DNA from: Achatina immaculata
Lineage: Eukaryota; Mollusca; Gastropoda; Stylommatophora; Achatinidae
Length of the DNA: 64,000 nt
Assembly (NCBI GenBank): GCA_009760885.1
Contig: CM019721.1
Span: 20,515,639 to 20,579,638 of the forward strand
Direction: 5' to 3'
The notes beneath the pieces were generated by a model, which worked only from the letters and a program-made list of their open reading frames with translations, was not told the DNA's origin and ran no database searches. Positions 11,665 to 22,291 of this stretch are shown piece after piece (within the stretch, counting starts at the first letter, position 1; every line of letters begins with the position of its first letter). The translations under genes were made by a program, and so were the position numbers.

Positions 11665-12055
11665 GGAACCAAAAGTCACTCCTATGGTTGTAGTATCGTC
11701 TGATATAAAGAGTCAGCAAAAAGTCACTCCTATGGCTGTTATATCGTCTGATATAAAGAGTCAGCAAAAAGTCACTCCTATGGCTGTAGTATCGTCTGAT
11801 ATAAAGAGTCAGCAAAAAGTCACTCCTATGGCTGTAGTATCGTCTGATATAAAGAGTCAGCAAAAAGTCACTCCTATGGCTGTAGTACCGTCTGATATAA
11901 AGAGTCATCAAAAAGTCTCTCCTATGGCTGTAGTATCGTCTGATATAAAGAGTCAGCAAAAAGTCACTCCTATGGCTGTAGTACCGTCTGATATAAAGAG
12001 TCATCAAAAAGTCTCTCCTATGGCTGGAGTACCGTCTGATATCAGGTGTCAGCAA
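11665..12055. repeat. Minisatellite, 48-bp unit, about 8 copies
   Basis: The unit includes CACTCCTATGGCTGTAGTAT and GATATAAAGAGTCAGC, with starts at 11711 and 11759 giving 48 bp. The 16-codon unit stays open on both strands (KVTPMAVVSSDIKSQQ on plus). The copies alternate between two sub-types (AGTCAGC/GTCACT and AGTCATC/GTCTCT) at the right, a small higher-order pattern. Not considered a gene. Confidence 0.5.
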
Positions 12056-12301
12056 ACTGACGCAAACTGCTCTTTATCACACAACTTTTACTCTGTTGCA
12101 CACATTCTACAAATGGAAAACTGAGAAACATAAAATAAAATAAAATAATTACGTTTGGCTCCTATCAATGCACTAAGTACAGAAAGTAACTACATACATA
12201 TGTAAATAACTATCTACCAAAAAAAAAAACATGTCGGTGCTATTCAGAATAAATAATTAACCGAATTCGGTGTCTGTAAGAGCAGTCTAAAATAACTTTA
12301 G

Positions 12302-12349
<48 letters not shown>

Positions 12350-13125
12350 TACTCTTTCTTTCATTCTTTCACAGATATAGAAATATCTATGCTAATCTTC
12401 TCTCCTGGAATAAGCTGGAAACGACGTCACAGACAAGCCAGTATCCTGGTTACAATAATAACCAGGAAACGTGTGATATTTTCTGGTACACGTTTACACG
12501 CAGACAAAATAACTCCAGGCCAGAAACAATCGCTGTTAATGGCTAACATTGTCAAAACTTGTGAAATAAATGTCTCTTACAAAGCCAGTATTTTGTAGGG
12601 GGTGCCCTCCCCTCGGTGAATGAGATATTTGCAAATATAAACGAATGCAGTGAGATATTATTCAGATCTAGAAACTTCTAAAAAGAAATGCTCAGACTCG
12701 CTGGCGCCAGAATTACTGCTGAATTAACAACATATAACACGTGAATAACAACATGAGAATAACACAGCGTGAAACTATCTATCCGTACTCTAAATCAAAG
12801 AATGCCACGAATGTACACTCGGGCAAAATGGACGCAGGGCTGAAAAGAATAATTCTGCTCCATTAATCTGTGTCTGATTCATCTTCTTCCATGCCTTGTT
12901 ACATAACTGAACTAATTGTCCGCGCAGACCCGTTCTAGTTCAGGTTTGTTATGTTTGAAAAAAGCTTTGATCTACTTGCCCTGTGATGTGCCAGCTGAGA
13001 GCTCTACCAAGCGAACATAATTATACAAAGAGGAGGAAGCGACTCTTGTTCGAATATGAGGAGTACGGAGTGAGAAAAATGTGCATACTCCTTTGTTGAA
13101 AATATGTTAACATAATATGTTGTCT
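12056..13125. other. Single-copy stretch with small microsatellites
   Basis: Holds (AAAAT)-type runs near 12130-12147 and a pure (GA)n of about 43 bases at 12304-12346. Short open frames near 12346-12598 have no recognisable motif. Confidence 0.5.
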
Positions 13126-13129
13126 ATGA

Positions 13130-13310
13130 AGTGAATGAGGCAACATAATGTTGGTTGTAAACGAGGCAAGAGAGACAACATAACGTTGGTTGCCAATGAG
13201 GTGAGAGAGACAACATAATGTTGGTTGCCAATGAGGTGAGAAAGACAAAATAATGTTGGTTGTCAATGAGGCGAGAGAAACATCACAATGTTGGTTATCA
13301 ATGATGTTTG
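13130..13310. repeat. Minisatellite, about 37-bp unit
   Basis: Four to five copies containing GAGAGAGACAACATAATG and TTGGTTG. Confidence 0.5.
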
Positions 13311-13339
13311 TCACATGAAAGTAAACTGGAAGACATATT

Positions 13340-13590
13340 GTAATTGTTGTGTCTGAGACAGACAAAAGAGAAGTGATGTAATTGTTGTGTCTGAGACAGA
13401 CAAAAGAGAAGTGATGTAATTGTTGTGTCTGAGACAGACAAAAGAGAAGTGATGTAATTGTTGTGTCTGAGACAGACAAAAGAGAAGTGATGTAATTGTT
13501 GTGTCTGAGACAGACAAAAGAGAAGTGATGTAATTGTTGTGTCTGAGACAGACAAAAGAGAAGTGATGTAATTGTTGTGTCTGAGATACT
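13340..13590. repeat. Minisatellite, 38-bp unit, about 6.5 copies
   Basis: Almost perfect copies of a unit containing TGTAATTGTTGTGTCTGAGA and CAGACAAAAGAGAAG. The 38-bp length gives a 38-residue period in every frame, which explains the three overlapping minus-strand open frames here. Confidence 0.5.
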
Positions 13591-13594
13591 AGTA

Positions 13595-14010
13595 GAAGGA
13601 AAAATGACATACCTCATAGAATTAGAAACAAAAGAACATATTTGTCATAAAAGTAGAAACAAAAGAACACACTTGTCATACAATTAGAAACAAAAGAACA
13701 TACTTGTCATAAAAGTAGAAACAAAAGAACATACTTGCCATACAGTTAGAAACAAAAGAACATACTTGTCATAAAAGTAGAAACAAAAGAACATATTTGT
13801 CATAAAAGTAGAAACAAAAGAACACACTTGTCATACAATTAGAAAAAAAGAACACACTTGTCATACAATTAGAAACAAAAGAACACACTTGTCATAAAAG
13901 TAGAAACAGAAGAACACACTTGCCATAGAAGTAGAAACAAAAGAACATACTTGTCATACAGTTAGAAACAAAAGAACATACTTGTCATAAAAGTAGAAAC
14001 AAAAGAACTT
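13595..14010. repeat. Minisatellite, 30-31-bp unit
   Basis: About 13 copies of AGAAACAAAAGAACATACTT followed by GTCATAAAAGT or GTCATACAATT. The two end types partly alternate, giving a dimeric period near 62 bp. Confidence 0.5.
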
Positions 14011-14269
14011 TTATACAGACATGTGTTCTATGGAGCTCTGAGCAAGATAGAGGACGTACAGCGTTCTTGAAATGGCAGACAGAAACCTCAAAGAACATGC
14101 AGCGTTTGGAAATCTCTTATTTCATTTATATTTTCTAACTGTTGTGAGATTACTCCACGTGTCTAAAAAGAAACTCTTCAGCTGACCCTGGACATGATGT
14201 ACCCGATGTAAGAGAAGACGTTCAAATCGCTCATTCTTGAGAAACTCATCTAACTCAGTGGAAAACTTT

Positions 14270-14325
14270 GTTACGTGTGTAAAACTTTGTTACGTGTGTA
14301 AAACTTTGTTACGTGTGTAAAACCC
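14270..14325. repeat. Short tandem repeat, 19-bp unit
   Basis: Three copies of AAAACTTTGTTACGTGTGT. The DNA between 14020 and 14265 and from 14330 to 14540 is single copy apart from a G-run near 14437-14450. Confidence 0.5.
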
Positions 14326-14544
14326 GTTACGTTTCCCATGATTTAACCTTCACATTTTCTGAGTTACGTTTCTGAATGTCTGTCTTTGCTATGAGAAGGG
14401 GACGATCTGGAGGACGGCGAGTTGTCTGATATGTGGGGGCGGGGGGGGGGAGGGATGTTGAAGAAAAGGGAGGAGATGGACGCTTGACCAGTGCGGGTGT
14501 GTTTGCTTGCCGTTGCGTTATGAAGTCTTTAGTGTGCCAGGAAT

Positions 14545-14800
14545 CTTGAGGTTGTACAGCAGCGGTACTGTCTCATCAAGTTGGGTTATACAGACAGTAC
14601 AGCAGCGGTACGGTCACATCAAGTTGGGCTAGCAGACAGTACAGCAGCGGTAAGGTAACGGCAAGTTGGGCTATACAGACAGTACAGCAGCGGTAAGGTA
14701 ACGGCAAGTTGGGCTAGCAGACAGTACAGCAGCGGTAAGGTAACGGCAAGTTGGGCTATACAGACAGTACAGCAGCGGTACGGTCACATCAAGTTGGTCT
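14545..14800. repeat. Minisatellite, 40-45-bp unit
   Basis: About six copies sharing ACAGTACAGCAGCGGTA and CAAGTTGGGCTA. The middle part differs (AAGGTAACGG versus CGGTCACAT), so two sub-types are interleaved. Confidence 0.5.
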
Positions 14801-14864
14801 GAAGTACAGTATAATGTAATTACTGTCTTTTAAGAAGGAAGATATAATGAGAGAAAAAAAAACA

Positions 14865-15175
14865 GAATAACAATGAGAAGAATGAGAAGAATGAGAGAAT
14901 ACTGAGAAGAATGAGAGAATACTGAGAAGAATGAGAGAAGACTGAGAAGAATGAGACAATACTGGGAAGAATGAGAGAATACTGGGAAGGATAAGAGAAG
15001 ACTGAGAAGAATGAAAGAATATTGGGAAAAATGAGAGAATACTGGGAAGAATGAGAGAATACTGGGAAGAATGAGAGAATACTGGGAAGAATGAGAGAAT
15101 ACTGGGAAGGATGAGAGAAGAATAGGTATAGTGAGAAAAGACTGGGTAGAATGAGAGGAGAAATATGTTGTACAT
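14865..15175. repeat. Minisatellite, about 20-bp purine-rich unit
   Basis: About 15 copies of GAAGAATGAGAGAATACTGG. Strand asymmetry is strong (purines on plus). The minus-strand 129-codon frame is repeat-derived. The following 15180-15675 stretch is single copy with no recognised gene. Confidence 0.5.
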
Positions 15176-15679
15176 CACTTGGCAGAATGAGAGAACAGAA
15201 ACATATTGTAGATTGTCACGTATAAAGAGCCATATAGTCTGATATGTGATCTGCAGATCCCTTATCTGTATATAGAAACAAAACCTTTAAAAAAAAAAGC
15301 ATTACCCGTTACACGAGGCTGAAGTATGATACGACCTGCCACTCACAAGTATGCTTCTTAATAAACCTGCAACAATCGAGGCACCGGCGAGTGTTGGTGT
15401 TGTTGTTGTGCTCTATCTCCTGCAACTTCCAGCAAAAAGTTCTTAAAAATCGAATCTGCCAAGATAAAACAAACACTGTAAGAGCCTGGAACAGTTGGAG
15501 AGCAGTTAGCTTGAAGAGTAGACCCAGAAGCTGAGTTTCTAGGCCAAATACAGGATTATGGGCCAAGGCGAACCATTATCCTGAGTTCTTTACTTGGGAC
15601 ACAAACCAAGAGCTGGCACAGGGTCTTTGCGGGCTCAGATAGCTGGAGCATTAAACTACTCGGCCATTTTGTCCCCAGT

Positions 15680-16090
15680 GACGCGTGTACGAGAATTGTT
15701 CTTGTGACGCGTGTACGAAAATTGTTCTTGTGACGCGTGTACGAAAATTGTTCTTGTGACGCGTGTACGAAAATTGTTCTTGTGACGCATGTACGAAAAT
15801 TGTTCTTGTGACGCGTGTACGAAAATTGTTCTTGTGACGCGTGTACGAAAATTGTTCTTGTGACGCGTGTACGAAAATTGTTCTTGTGACGCATGTACGA
15901 AAATTGTTCTTGTGACAAGTGTACGAAAATTGTTCTTGTGACGCGTGTACGGAATTGTTTCAGTAACGCGTGTACAAGAATTCTTTCAGTGACGTGTGTA
16001 CGAGAATTGTTTAAGTGACGCGTGTACAAGAATTGTTCCAGTGACGCGTGTACGAGAATTGTTTAGGTGACGTGCTTACGAGAATTGTTC
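15680..16090. repeat. Minisatellite, 26-bp unit carrying ACGCGTGTACG
   Basis: About 15 copies of a 26-bp unit containing GACGCGTGTACGAAAATTG then TTCTTGT. It is near-perfect at the left and diverges at the right, where it merges into the next array. The unit shares CGTGTACGA with the array at 16105-16515. Confidence 0.5.
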
Positions 16091-16104
16091 CAATTAAGTG
16101 CTTT

Positions 16105-16515
16105 CGAGACTTGTCCCCAGCATTACGAGTATGACATTTGTCCCCAGCACCATGTGTACGAGACTTGTCCCCAGCACCATGTGTACGAGACTTGTCCCCA
16201 GCACCATGTGTACGAGACTTGTCCCCAGCAACACGTATACGAGATTTATCCACAACACCACGTGTACGAGATTTATCTACAACACCACGTGTACGAGATT
16301 TATCTTCATCACCACGTGTACGAGATTTAACCACAACACCACATGTACGAGATTTATCGACAACATCACGTGTACGAGATTTATCCATAACACCACGTGT
16401 ACGAGATTTATCTACAACACCACGTGTACGAGATTTATCTTCATCACCACGTGTACGAGATTTAACCACAACACCACGTGTACGAGATTTGTCCCCAACA
16501 CCACGTGTACGAACG
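16105..16515. repeat. Minisatellite, 27-bp unit carrying CACGTGTACGAG
   Basis: About 15 copies of a unit containing CACCACGTGTACGAGATTTA and an ACAACA end. Nine copies hold the palindrome CACGTG; others have CATGTG, CACATG or CACGTA. The 27-bp length keeps frames open on both strands (87-169 codons). These are not taken as genes. Confidence 0.5.
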
Positions 16516-16529
16516 AACATACTTTATTT

Positions 16530-17757
16530 TTAAAGGGTTAAGAATTGGGCACGCAGGCCCGTCTGACATTCTGCCCTTCATCATACATCTTTCACCCAGT
16601 CACAGCCATTCAGCATTTATTAATGAGCATTAATAATCATGAAGACACATTAAATGATTACATAAATAAATAATAAACTTATCTCTTGTCCATACACTCT
16701 ACACTCTGATTTATGCAACAACATGAAATAAACTTGCATTCTTACATTCATTCAAAACTAACAAATTTATAGAAAAGCAGTATTAAAAAATTACAACAAT
16801 CAAGCCATACTTTAAACTACTTTAGACTATGCTTAGGGAGGCATATAGTCCATATCAAACAGATGCTGACAAAGGTTAAAGTTATAAGAACGAATATAAG
16901 TTTAACGTGAATTGGTAGGGCATTCCAAAGGTGGGCAGCTGAGTAAGAGAAGCTTTATTTAAACATGTCAAGCCTTGGTTTTGGGAGAATACAATTGCTT
17001 AAGCGTTGACTGTATTTTGGGTTGGATTTGAACAACTACCACAGATATGATGGAGCATTGTGCGATAGAATTGTATGAATTAACTTGGCCTTGTTGAAAA
17101 GAAATCTTTTCTTGAGGGGTAGAATATCAAAATGTATGTCCTTATTTGTAGTACGTGCTGCATGTTTGTCATCTATAAGCTTTACTGCTCGTTTTTGAAG
17201 TGAGTAAAATCTTTTCATGTTTGACATGGAACAACCATCCCAGACTGTGGAACAGTAGTCCAAGTGTGTTTGTATCTGTGATATGTAGTATATTTTTCTT
17301 GTGTCTATGTCAAGAAAATGTTTAATTTTAGTAAACTGGTAAACTTTTTGTGCAATGAGTTTAGTTAGATTGTCTACATGATGATTCCAGCTGAGGTGGT
17401 GGTCAATCATGAGACCTAGAGTTTTATGTTCACTAACATTCTCTATCTGTGAAGTTCCAGCAGGGAGCTGTAGTGTTGTTGTTGGTGAATTTGTTCATTT
17501 CTGTCTTGTTGTAATGAGCATGGACTTTGTTTTGCTGGTGTTTATGAGCATTTTGTTGTTGTTGCTCCACTTAATTAGACTGTTTATTTCAATTTGAAGA
17601 GTTGACTCAAAGTTAATACAGTCATTGTCACTAGTGTAAACTGTGCAGTCATCAGCACAGAGGTCACAAGATGATTTTTTGAGATGCAGTGGAAGATCTT
17701 GACGAGACTTGGCGAGATCACAAAGTCTTGGCAACACAGTAATCCATGACAAAGGGA
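16530..17757 (-). mobile_element. Family D non-LTR retrotransposon (jockey/CR1-like), 5'-truncated
   Basis: The minus strand encodes the second half of a reverse transcriptase and its C-terminal domain. It has LCADDCTVYTS (Asp-Asp codons within 17648-17653; the usual aromatic before ADD is Cys) and LINTSKTKSMLITT. It then continues through HKTLGLMIDHHLSWNHHVDN, HLDYCSTVWDGCSMSNM and LQKRAVKLI. These are the order and spacing of jockey/CR1-type elements. A stop separates the two frames at about 17494, so the copy is dead. The 3' untranslated part runs to about 16535, ending in CTTAACCCTTTAAAAATAAA on the minus strand. The 5' truncation is at about 17757. Confidence 0.5.
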
Positions 17758-17839
17758 AATAATCTTCCCCGGAAGCTCAGACCGGAATTAGCTCAAAATT
17801 GTGTCCAAGCAAACACTGTAATAGACTGGAACAGAAATA

Positions 17840-17935
17840 TACAGCCTGACGAAGTAACATGGTTTTACACTGAGTCTGACGAAGTAACACGATTTTACAC
17901 TGAGTTTGACAAAGTAAAATAGTTTTACACCGAGA
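17840..17935. repeat. Short tandem repeat, about 32-bp unit
   Basis: Three imperfect copies built on CTGACGAAGTAACA and TTTTACACTGAG. The DNA up to the L21 copy is otherwise single copy. Confidence 0.5.
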
Positions 17936-18105
17936 AATTTGGTAAACCTATGACCAGTATGTGACTGCTCCTATTATTTGTTATACTTCTCCTAATACAC
18001 AGATAAGATAGTTTTACTTTTATCTGTCTTACTGAACTAAACTTGCGTAAATACTTCTTTTACATCAGCCCTGTAGGAAGGCAGGCACAGTAACTCTGAA
18101 GTAAG

Positions 18106-19026
18106 GTGACAAACTCTAAAGGTTACCGCAGCGGTACGCGGAACATGTTTTCATCGAGATTAGGAACCAGAGGTGTCACTAAACCTTCACCTTATATGTC
18201 AGTGTACAAACGTGGAGACATAGTGGGGATTAAGGGTGATGGTGCCATTCAAAAGGGTATGCCACACATGTCTTACCACGGCAAGACATCACATGGGTTT
18301 AATGTGACCCAACTTGCAGCTGGTATTAAAGTCAATAAACAACTTGGCAGTCGCATCATCCCAAAGAGGATAAATGTAAGGATTCAGCACACCAAGCTTA
18401 GCAACTGCGGGCTTGATTTCTTGAAAAGGGTCAAGAGAAATGAGGCTGTTAAGACAGAGTCCAAGGAGGAGGGCATCAGAGCTAACACAAGAAGAGTGCC
18501 TGCATAGCAAAGAACAGCTCATTTCGTGAGCGCAAAGTTCATGAAACCAGAGTTCTTAACACCAGAAGAGTGCCTGCATAGCAAAGAATAGCTCATTTCG
18601 TGAGCGCAAAGTTCTTGAAACCAGAGTTCTTAACACCAGAAGAGTGCCTGCATAGCAAAGAACAGCTCACTTCGTGAGCACAAAGTTCATGAAACCAGAG
18701 TTCTTAACACCAGAAGAGTGCCTGCATAGCAAAGAACAGCTCACTTCGTGAGCACAAAGTTCATGAAACCAGAGTTATTAACACCAGAAGAGTGCCTGCA
18801 CAGCCAAGAAAAACTCATCAAATCAGAGTTCTTAACACCAGAAGAGTGCCTGCACGGCCAAGAAAAACTCATCAAATCAGAGTTCTTAACACCAGAAGAG
18901 TGCCTGCACGGCCAAGAAAAACTCATCAACAAAGAGTTCTTAACACCAGAAGAGTGCCTGCACAGCCAAGAAAAGCTCATCAACAAAGAGTTCTTAACAT
19001 CAGTTCCCTATGAAATTACTGCTTAA
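18106..19026 (+). pseudogene. RPL21: Ribosomal protein L21 (eL21) retrocopy with tandemly expanded C-terminus
   Basis: The frame opens TNSKGYRSGTRNMFSS and contains VYKRGDIVGIKGDGAIQKGM, YHGKTSHGFNVTQ, KQLGSRIIPKRINVRIQH and LDFLKRVKRNE. This is the full eL21 family order, a large-subunit ribosomal protein of about 160 residues. Coding is continuous without introns. The initiator codon is GTG at 18106 where ATG is expected, so translation start is lost. A TAG at 18505-18507 follows RRVPA, where the family has a basic residue. The true C-terminus EFLTSVPYEITA and stop lie much later, at 19024-19026, with AATAAA at 19032-19037. Between them the C-terminal coding segment is repeated. No poly(A) tail is visible. 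A processed pseudogene is most likely; a surviving divergent gene is less so. Confidence 0.5.
18490..19013 (+). repeat. Tandem array formed inside the eL21 coding sequence (74-bp then 54-bp units)
   Basis: AGAAGAGTGCCTGC begins at 18490, 18564, 18638, 18712, 18786, 18840, 18894 and 18948. That gives four 74-bp steps and three 54-bp steps. The 74-bp unit is eL21 sequence (RVPA to FLTP). Its joint fuses AACACCAG near the protein end with AGAAGAGTGCC upstream. The 54-bp unit has lost about 20 bp around CATTTCGTGAGCGCAAAG. Fifty-four is a multiple of three, so this later part is open: 92 codons from 18748 to the authentic stop, in the original eL21 frame. Confidence 0.5.
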
Positions 19027-19440
19027 ATTATAATAAACATTGCCAACGTGAATAGCAAACTTGCGTATATTCAATCTTTCCTCTTTTCTTCTTGGGAACT
19101 TCGCTTGAATTCTTATATTCTATTTGATTTGTATATTACTTTTATCCACTAATAATGTTTTGTGTTAAGAATTTCTATTCTTCAGTATTTTTCACTGCTA
19201 TTTCTAATCCTCGTTTTTTTCTTTTCAATTTTTACTTTTTTGTTTGTTTGTTTTCCAATTATGATTTCCTGTTTTATGTTTTCATTTTTAAAAATAATAA
19301 TTTTGTCTCTTATCTTTTTTTTTCACTTTGTGCTTCTGATCTCTCATTTCTTCAGTATTTCTCGTTATTTTTTATTGATTTTTTTGTCCCATTTTTGTAA
19401 TAATTCTTTTTTATTTTGTTTCGTGTTCGCTTTTCTTGTA
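19027..19440. other. T-rich 3' flank without gene
   Basis: AT-rich, strongly T-biased sequence after the eL21 copy. Hydrophobic open frames (rich in Phe, Leu, Ser) follow from base composition alone. Confidence 0.5.
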
Positions 19441-19965
19441 TACTACTTTTCTTATATCATCGTTTTTCTTATTCTTCTACTTTTGTTCCATCATTGTTTT
19501 ATTCGTCTACTTTTGTTCCTGCACTGTTTTCTTCTTCTAAGATTTGTTCAATCATTGCGTTTTTCTTCTTCTACTTTGTTCGATAATTGGTTTATTCTTC
19601 TTCTACTTTTGTTCCATTATTGCTTTATTCTTCTTCTACTTTTGTTCCTTCATTGTTTTCTTCTTCGTCTACTTTTGTTCTATCATTGTTTTTTTCTTCT
19701 CTTCTTCTACTTTTGTTCTATCATTGTTTTCTTCTTCTTCTATTTTTTTCCATCATTGTTTCTTCTTCTTCTAGTTTTGTTCCTTCATTGTTTTCTTCTT
19801 CTTCTATTCTGTTCCATCATTGTTTTTCTTCTTCTATTTTGTTCCATCATTGTTTATTCTTCTTCTATTTTTGTTCCATCATTGTTTTCTTCTTCTTATA
19901 TTGTGTTCCATCACTGTTTTCTTCTTCTTATATTGTGTTCCATCATTGTTTTCTTCTACCTGTTC
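19440..19965. repeat. Pyrimidine-rich minisatellite, about 30-bp unit
   Basis: About 16 imperfect copies containing TTGTTCCATCATTGTTTTCT and TCTTCTTCTA. Plus-strand frames up to 316 codons run through it but are Phe/Ser/Leu low complexity. The 19966-20350 stretch beyond is single copy. Confidence 0.5.
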
Positions 19966-20354
19966 CTCCCATGCTGGGATAACCTTGTCTGCTATCTCTC
20001 CAGTAACCATAACAGCTTCCTGATCATTTTCCCGCCTAATTTTCTCACCGTAAACACTTATTTCATGTTTATCAACCTCCAGGAGTTTGTCGAGGGCAAC
20101 ATTGGTGAATGAACGCCCAGAAACTCGGAACTGCCGGCGCGTCTTTGCTCTTGTTCATGCACGAGATGACGCCGCCATCAAGCAACGTCTGTCAAAGTTG
20201 TTTTCCGCTGCTATTCTCATACTGCCCCTTTAAAGTTTTCTTCATACACGGACATCTCTTGGCCATTTCTGTGTTGCTAAATCAGCTTGTAACCATCTGG
20301 GACAGCTGGCAGCCACGGCACTGTGGGTAGTGGTCTTCCATGTCAGATTTTCAG

Positions 20355-20570
20355 TGACCGGCTGAGAAACAGAGCTGCTTGCACGGATTAGAAACAGAGC
20401 TGCTTGCACGGATTAGAAACAGAGCTGCTTGCACGGATTAGAAACAGAGCTGCTTGCAAGGATTAGAAACAGAGCTGTTTGCAAGGATTAGAAACAGAGC
20501 TATTTGCAAGGATTAGAAACAGAGCTGCTAACAAGGATTACAAACAGAGCTGCTAACAACGATTAGAATG
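20355..20570. repeat. Minisatellite, 25-bp unit, about 8 copies
   Basis: The unit holds GATTAGAAACAGAGCTGCTT and GCACG or GCAAG. Copies diverge to the right. Confidence 0.5.
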
Positions 20571-20894
20571 ACGCAAAGAAAGAAGTATGGACCACAAACT
20601 TCACAAGTTCTAAGTATGGCAGTGATATGTACTGCGGAACACATCAAGTTTTAACACTAACAGAAATGGGCCAACTTGAACTTGACGTAAACAAAGAGGT
20701 TACCATAGCGACAAGTTGTTAGGAACGCCAAGAAAATTTAATTTGGTATTCATGGAGTTTGGGTGGTAAGTTTCTAAATGTGATTTAACTGGATAATTTG
20801 AGAGATCTCTTCAGTACGGCCAGGGATTTGGTGTGCCTGGGAGAGGACCAGCTTGGAGTCCTGATCCAGTACATTAGAGAAGAAATAAGAAACA

Positions 20895-21005
20895 TCAGAG
20901 AAGAAGAAGAAGAAGAAGAGAGAACGTGACTCCAGCGCGTAGTTGTTGTTGTTGTTGTTGTTGTAGTTGTTGTTGTTGTTGTTGTTGTTGTTGTGTGTGT
21001 GTGCG
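20895..21005. repeat. Compound microsatellite (GAA)n, (GTT)n, (GT)n
   Basis: A GAAGAAGAAG run at 20899-20919 is followed by interrupted GTTGTTGTT at 20941-20993 and a short GTGTGTGT. The Asn, Thr or Gln runs in the minus-strand frames come from this. Confidence 0.5.
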
Positions 21006-21164
21006 TAGAGAGATCTGGTACATGAAGCCAAAAGAAGAAAAAACACTGACAAAATACTGAACAGAAACTTTCGGGTCCACAAATTTCTCCACAGGACAAA
21101 GATTCTCACAAGATTTCTTATTCTAGGCAGACGTTTTTCTTCATTTCTTTCAAACATCCTCTGC

Positions 21165-21370
21165 TGGAGGAAACCACGTGATGCATCCTCTGCTGGTCTG
21201 AAACCACGTGACGCATCCGCTGTTAGTCTGAAAATACGTGACGCATCCGCTGCTAGTCTGAAACCACGTGACGCATCCTCTGCTGGACCGAGACAACGTG
21301 ACGCATCCTCTGCTGGACCGTAACCACGTGACTCATCCTCTGCTGGACCGAGACAACGTGACATAACAGC
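21165..21370. repeat. Minisatellite, 30-bp unit carrying ACGTGAC
   Basis: Seven copies of a unit containing GCATCCTCTGCTGG and CACGTGACGCATCC. CACGTG is intact in four copies and reduced to ACGTGAC in the others. Ten codons per unit keep the minus frame open (GPAEDASRGF-type repeats). Confidence 0.5.
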
Positions 21371-21639
21371 GACTTCCTGGAGAAAGTTTACTTTCTGATC
21401 AAAGATGTCTTCCTCCATCCTCGCTCGCGTAAGTGACTGAGTCTCTCATCTCATACAACAGGTCTCATGACTCAGTCATTATATTACAACATTATTTCAG
21501 TGCCGGGCTGAGCAGTTATGTAAGCAAAGTAGTCATGTGCTAATAGTAGAGACAAACAAAGCTCAGTAAGCAAGACGGGTATGAGATAAATAGTCCATCC
21601 ACAAGAGTTTTCAACGAAAAATTGTAAAATGATCTGTCT

Positions 21640-21885
21640 GCAGAGTTAAAGAAGGACGGATAATGAGATAAATTATCAATATATAGACCCAATGTCACAA
21701 AGTATAATGAAATAAATGATCGACATAGAGAATTAATGATAAAGAATAATCAGATAAATAATTGATATATAGACCTAATGACATAAAGGATAATGAGATA
21801 GATGATCGACACATAGAATTAATGATAAAGAGTAATGAGATAAATAATCGATGTACAGAATTAATGACGTAAAAAATAATGAGAC
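21640..21885. repeat. Degenerate minisatellite, about 50-60-bp AT-rich unit
   Basis: Four to five poor copies sharing AATGAGATAAATAATCGA and AATTAATGATAAAG. Confidence 0.5.
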
Positions 21886-22144
21886 AAATAGTGCGACCGA
21901 CTATAAAACTTGTCTACAGCGACCCGAAAAGGGACATAATATCTCACAGGATGCAAAAAACGTGATAAAACTGAAGATGGAGGATATTTCTATCAGGAAG
22001 CATGGACTGTGTAACTTCAGGTGTAGGAGCTAATCATGCAGCACTAATCTGTAACAAAAGTTCACGTATATTGTCTTTCACCTGTCAAAAATGCAGCACC
22101 CAGGACCAGAATATCTGCTTTGTTAACACATTTTGGTACGTGCA

Positions 22145-22291
22145 ATAATTCAAACCGTTGATAAATCTCTGGTAGGCTGGGCCGAATTAACATCTACTTA
22201 CCGTTGATAAATCTCTGGTAGGCTGGGCCGATTTAACGCCTACTTACCGTTGATAAATCACTGGTAGGCTTGACTAAATTAACACCTCCTT
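22145..22291. repeat. 46-bp minisatellite, left part
   Basis: Three copies of a unit with TTACCGTTGATAAATC and GGTAGGCTGGGCCG. The last copy breaks at TTAACACCTCCTT (22279-22291), where a LINE fragment is inserted. Confidence 0.5.

Noticed and set aside
13340..14010. CRISPR-like regularly spaced repeats
   Set aside because: The whole unit repeats and there are no unique spacers; the genome is eukaryotic. The same applies to the arrays at 31840-32575 and 37865-38350.
18106..18108. GTG as a genuine start codon for the eL21 copy
   Set aside because: eL21 genes begin with ATG. In a nuclear gene GTG here is better read as loss of the start codon.
19162..20112. 316-codon plus-strand frame resembling a membrane protein
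   Set aside because: The sequence is T-rich and tandemly repeated. The Phe/Leu/Ser composition reflects base bias and there is no recognisable domain.
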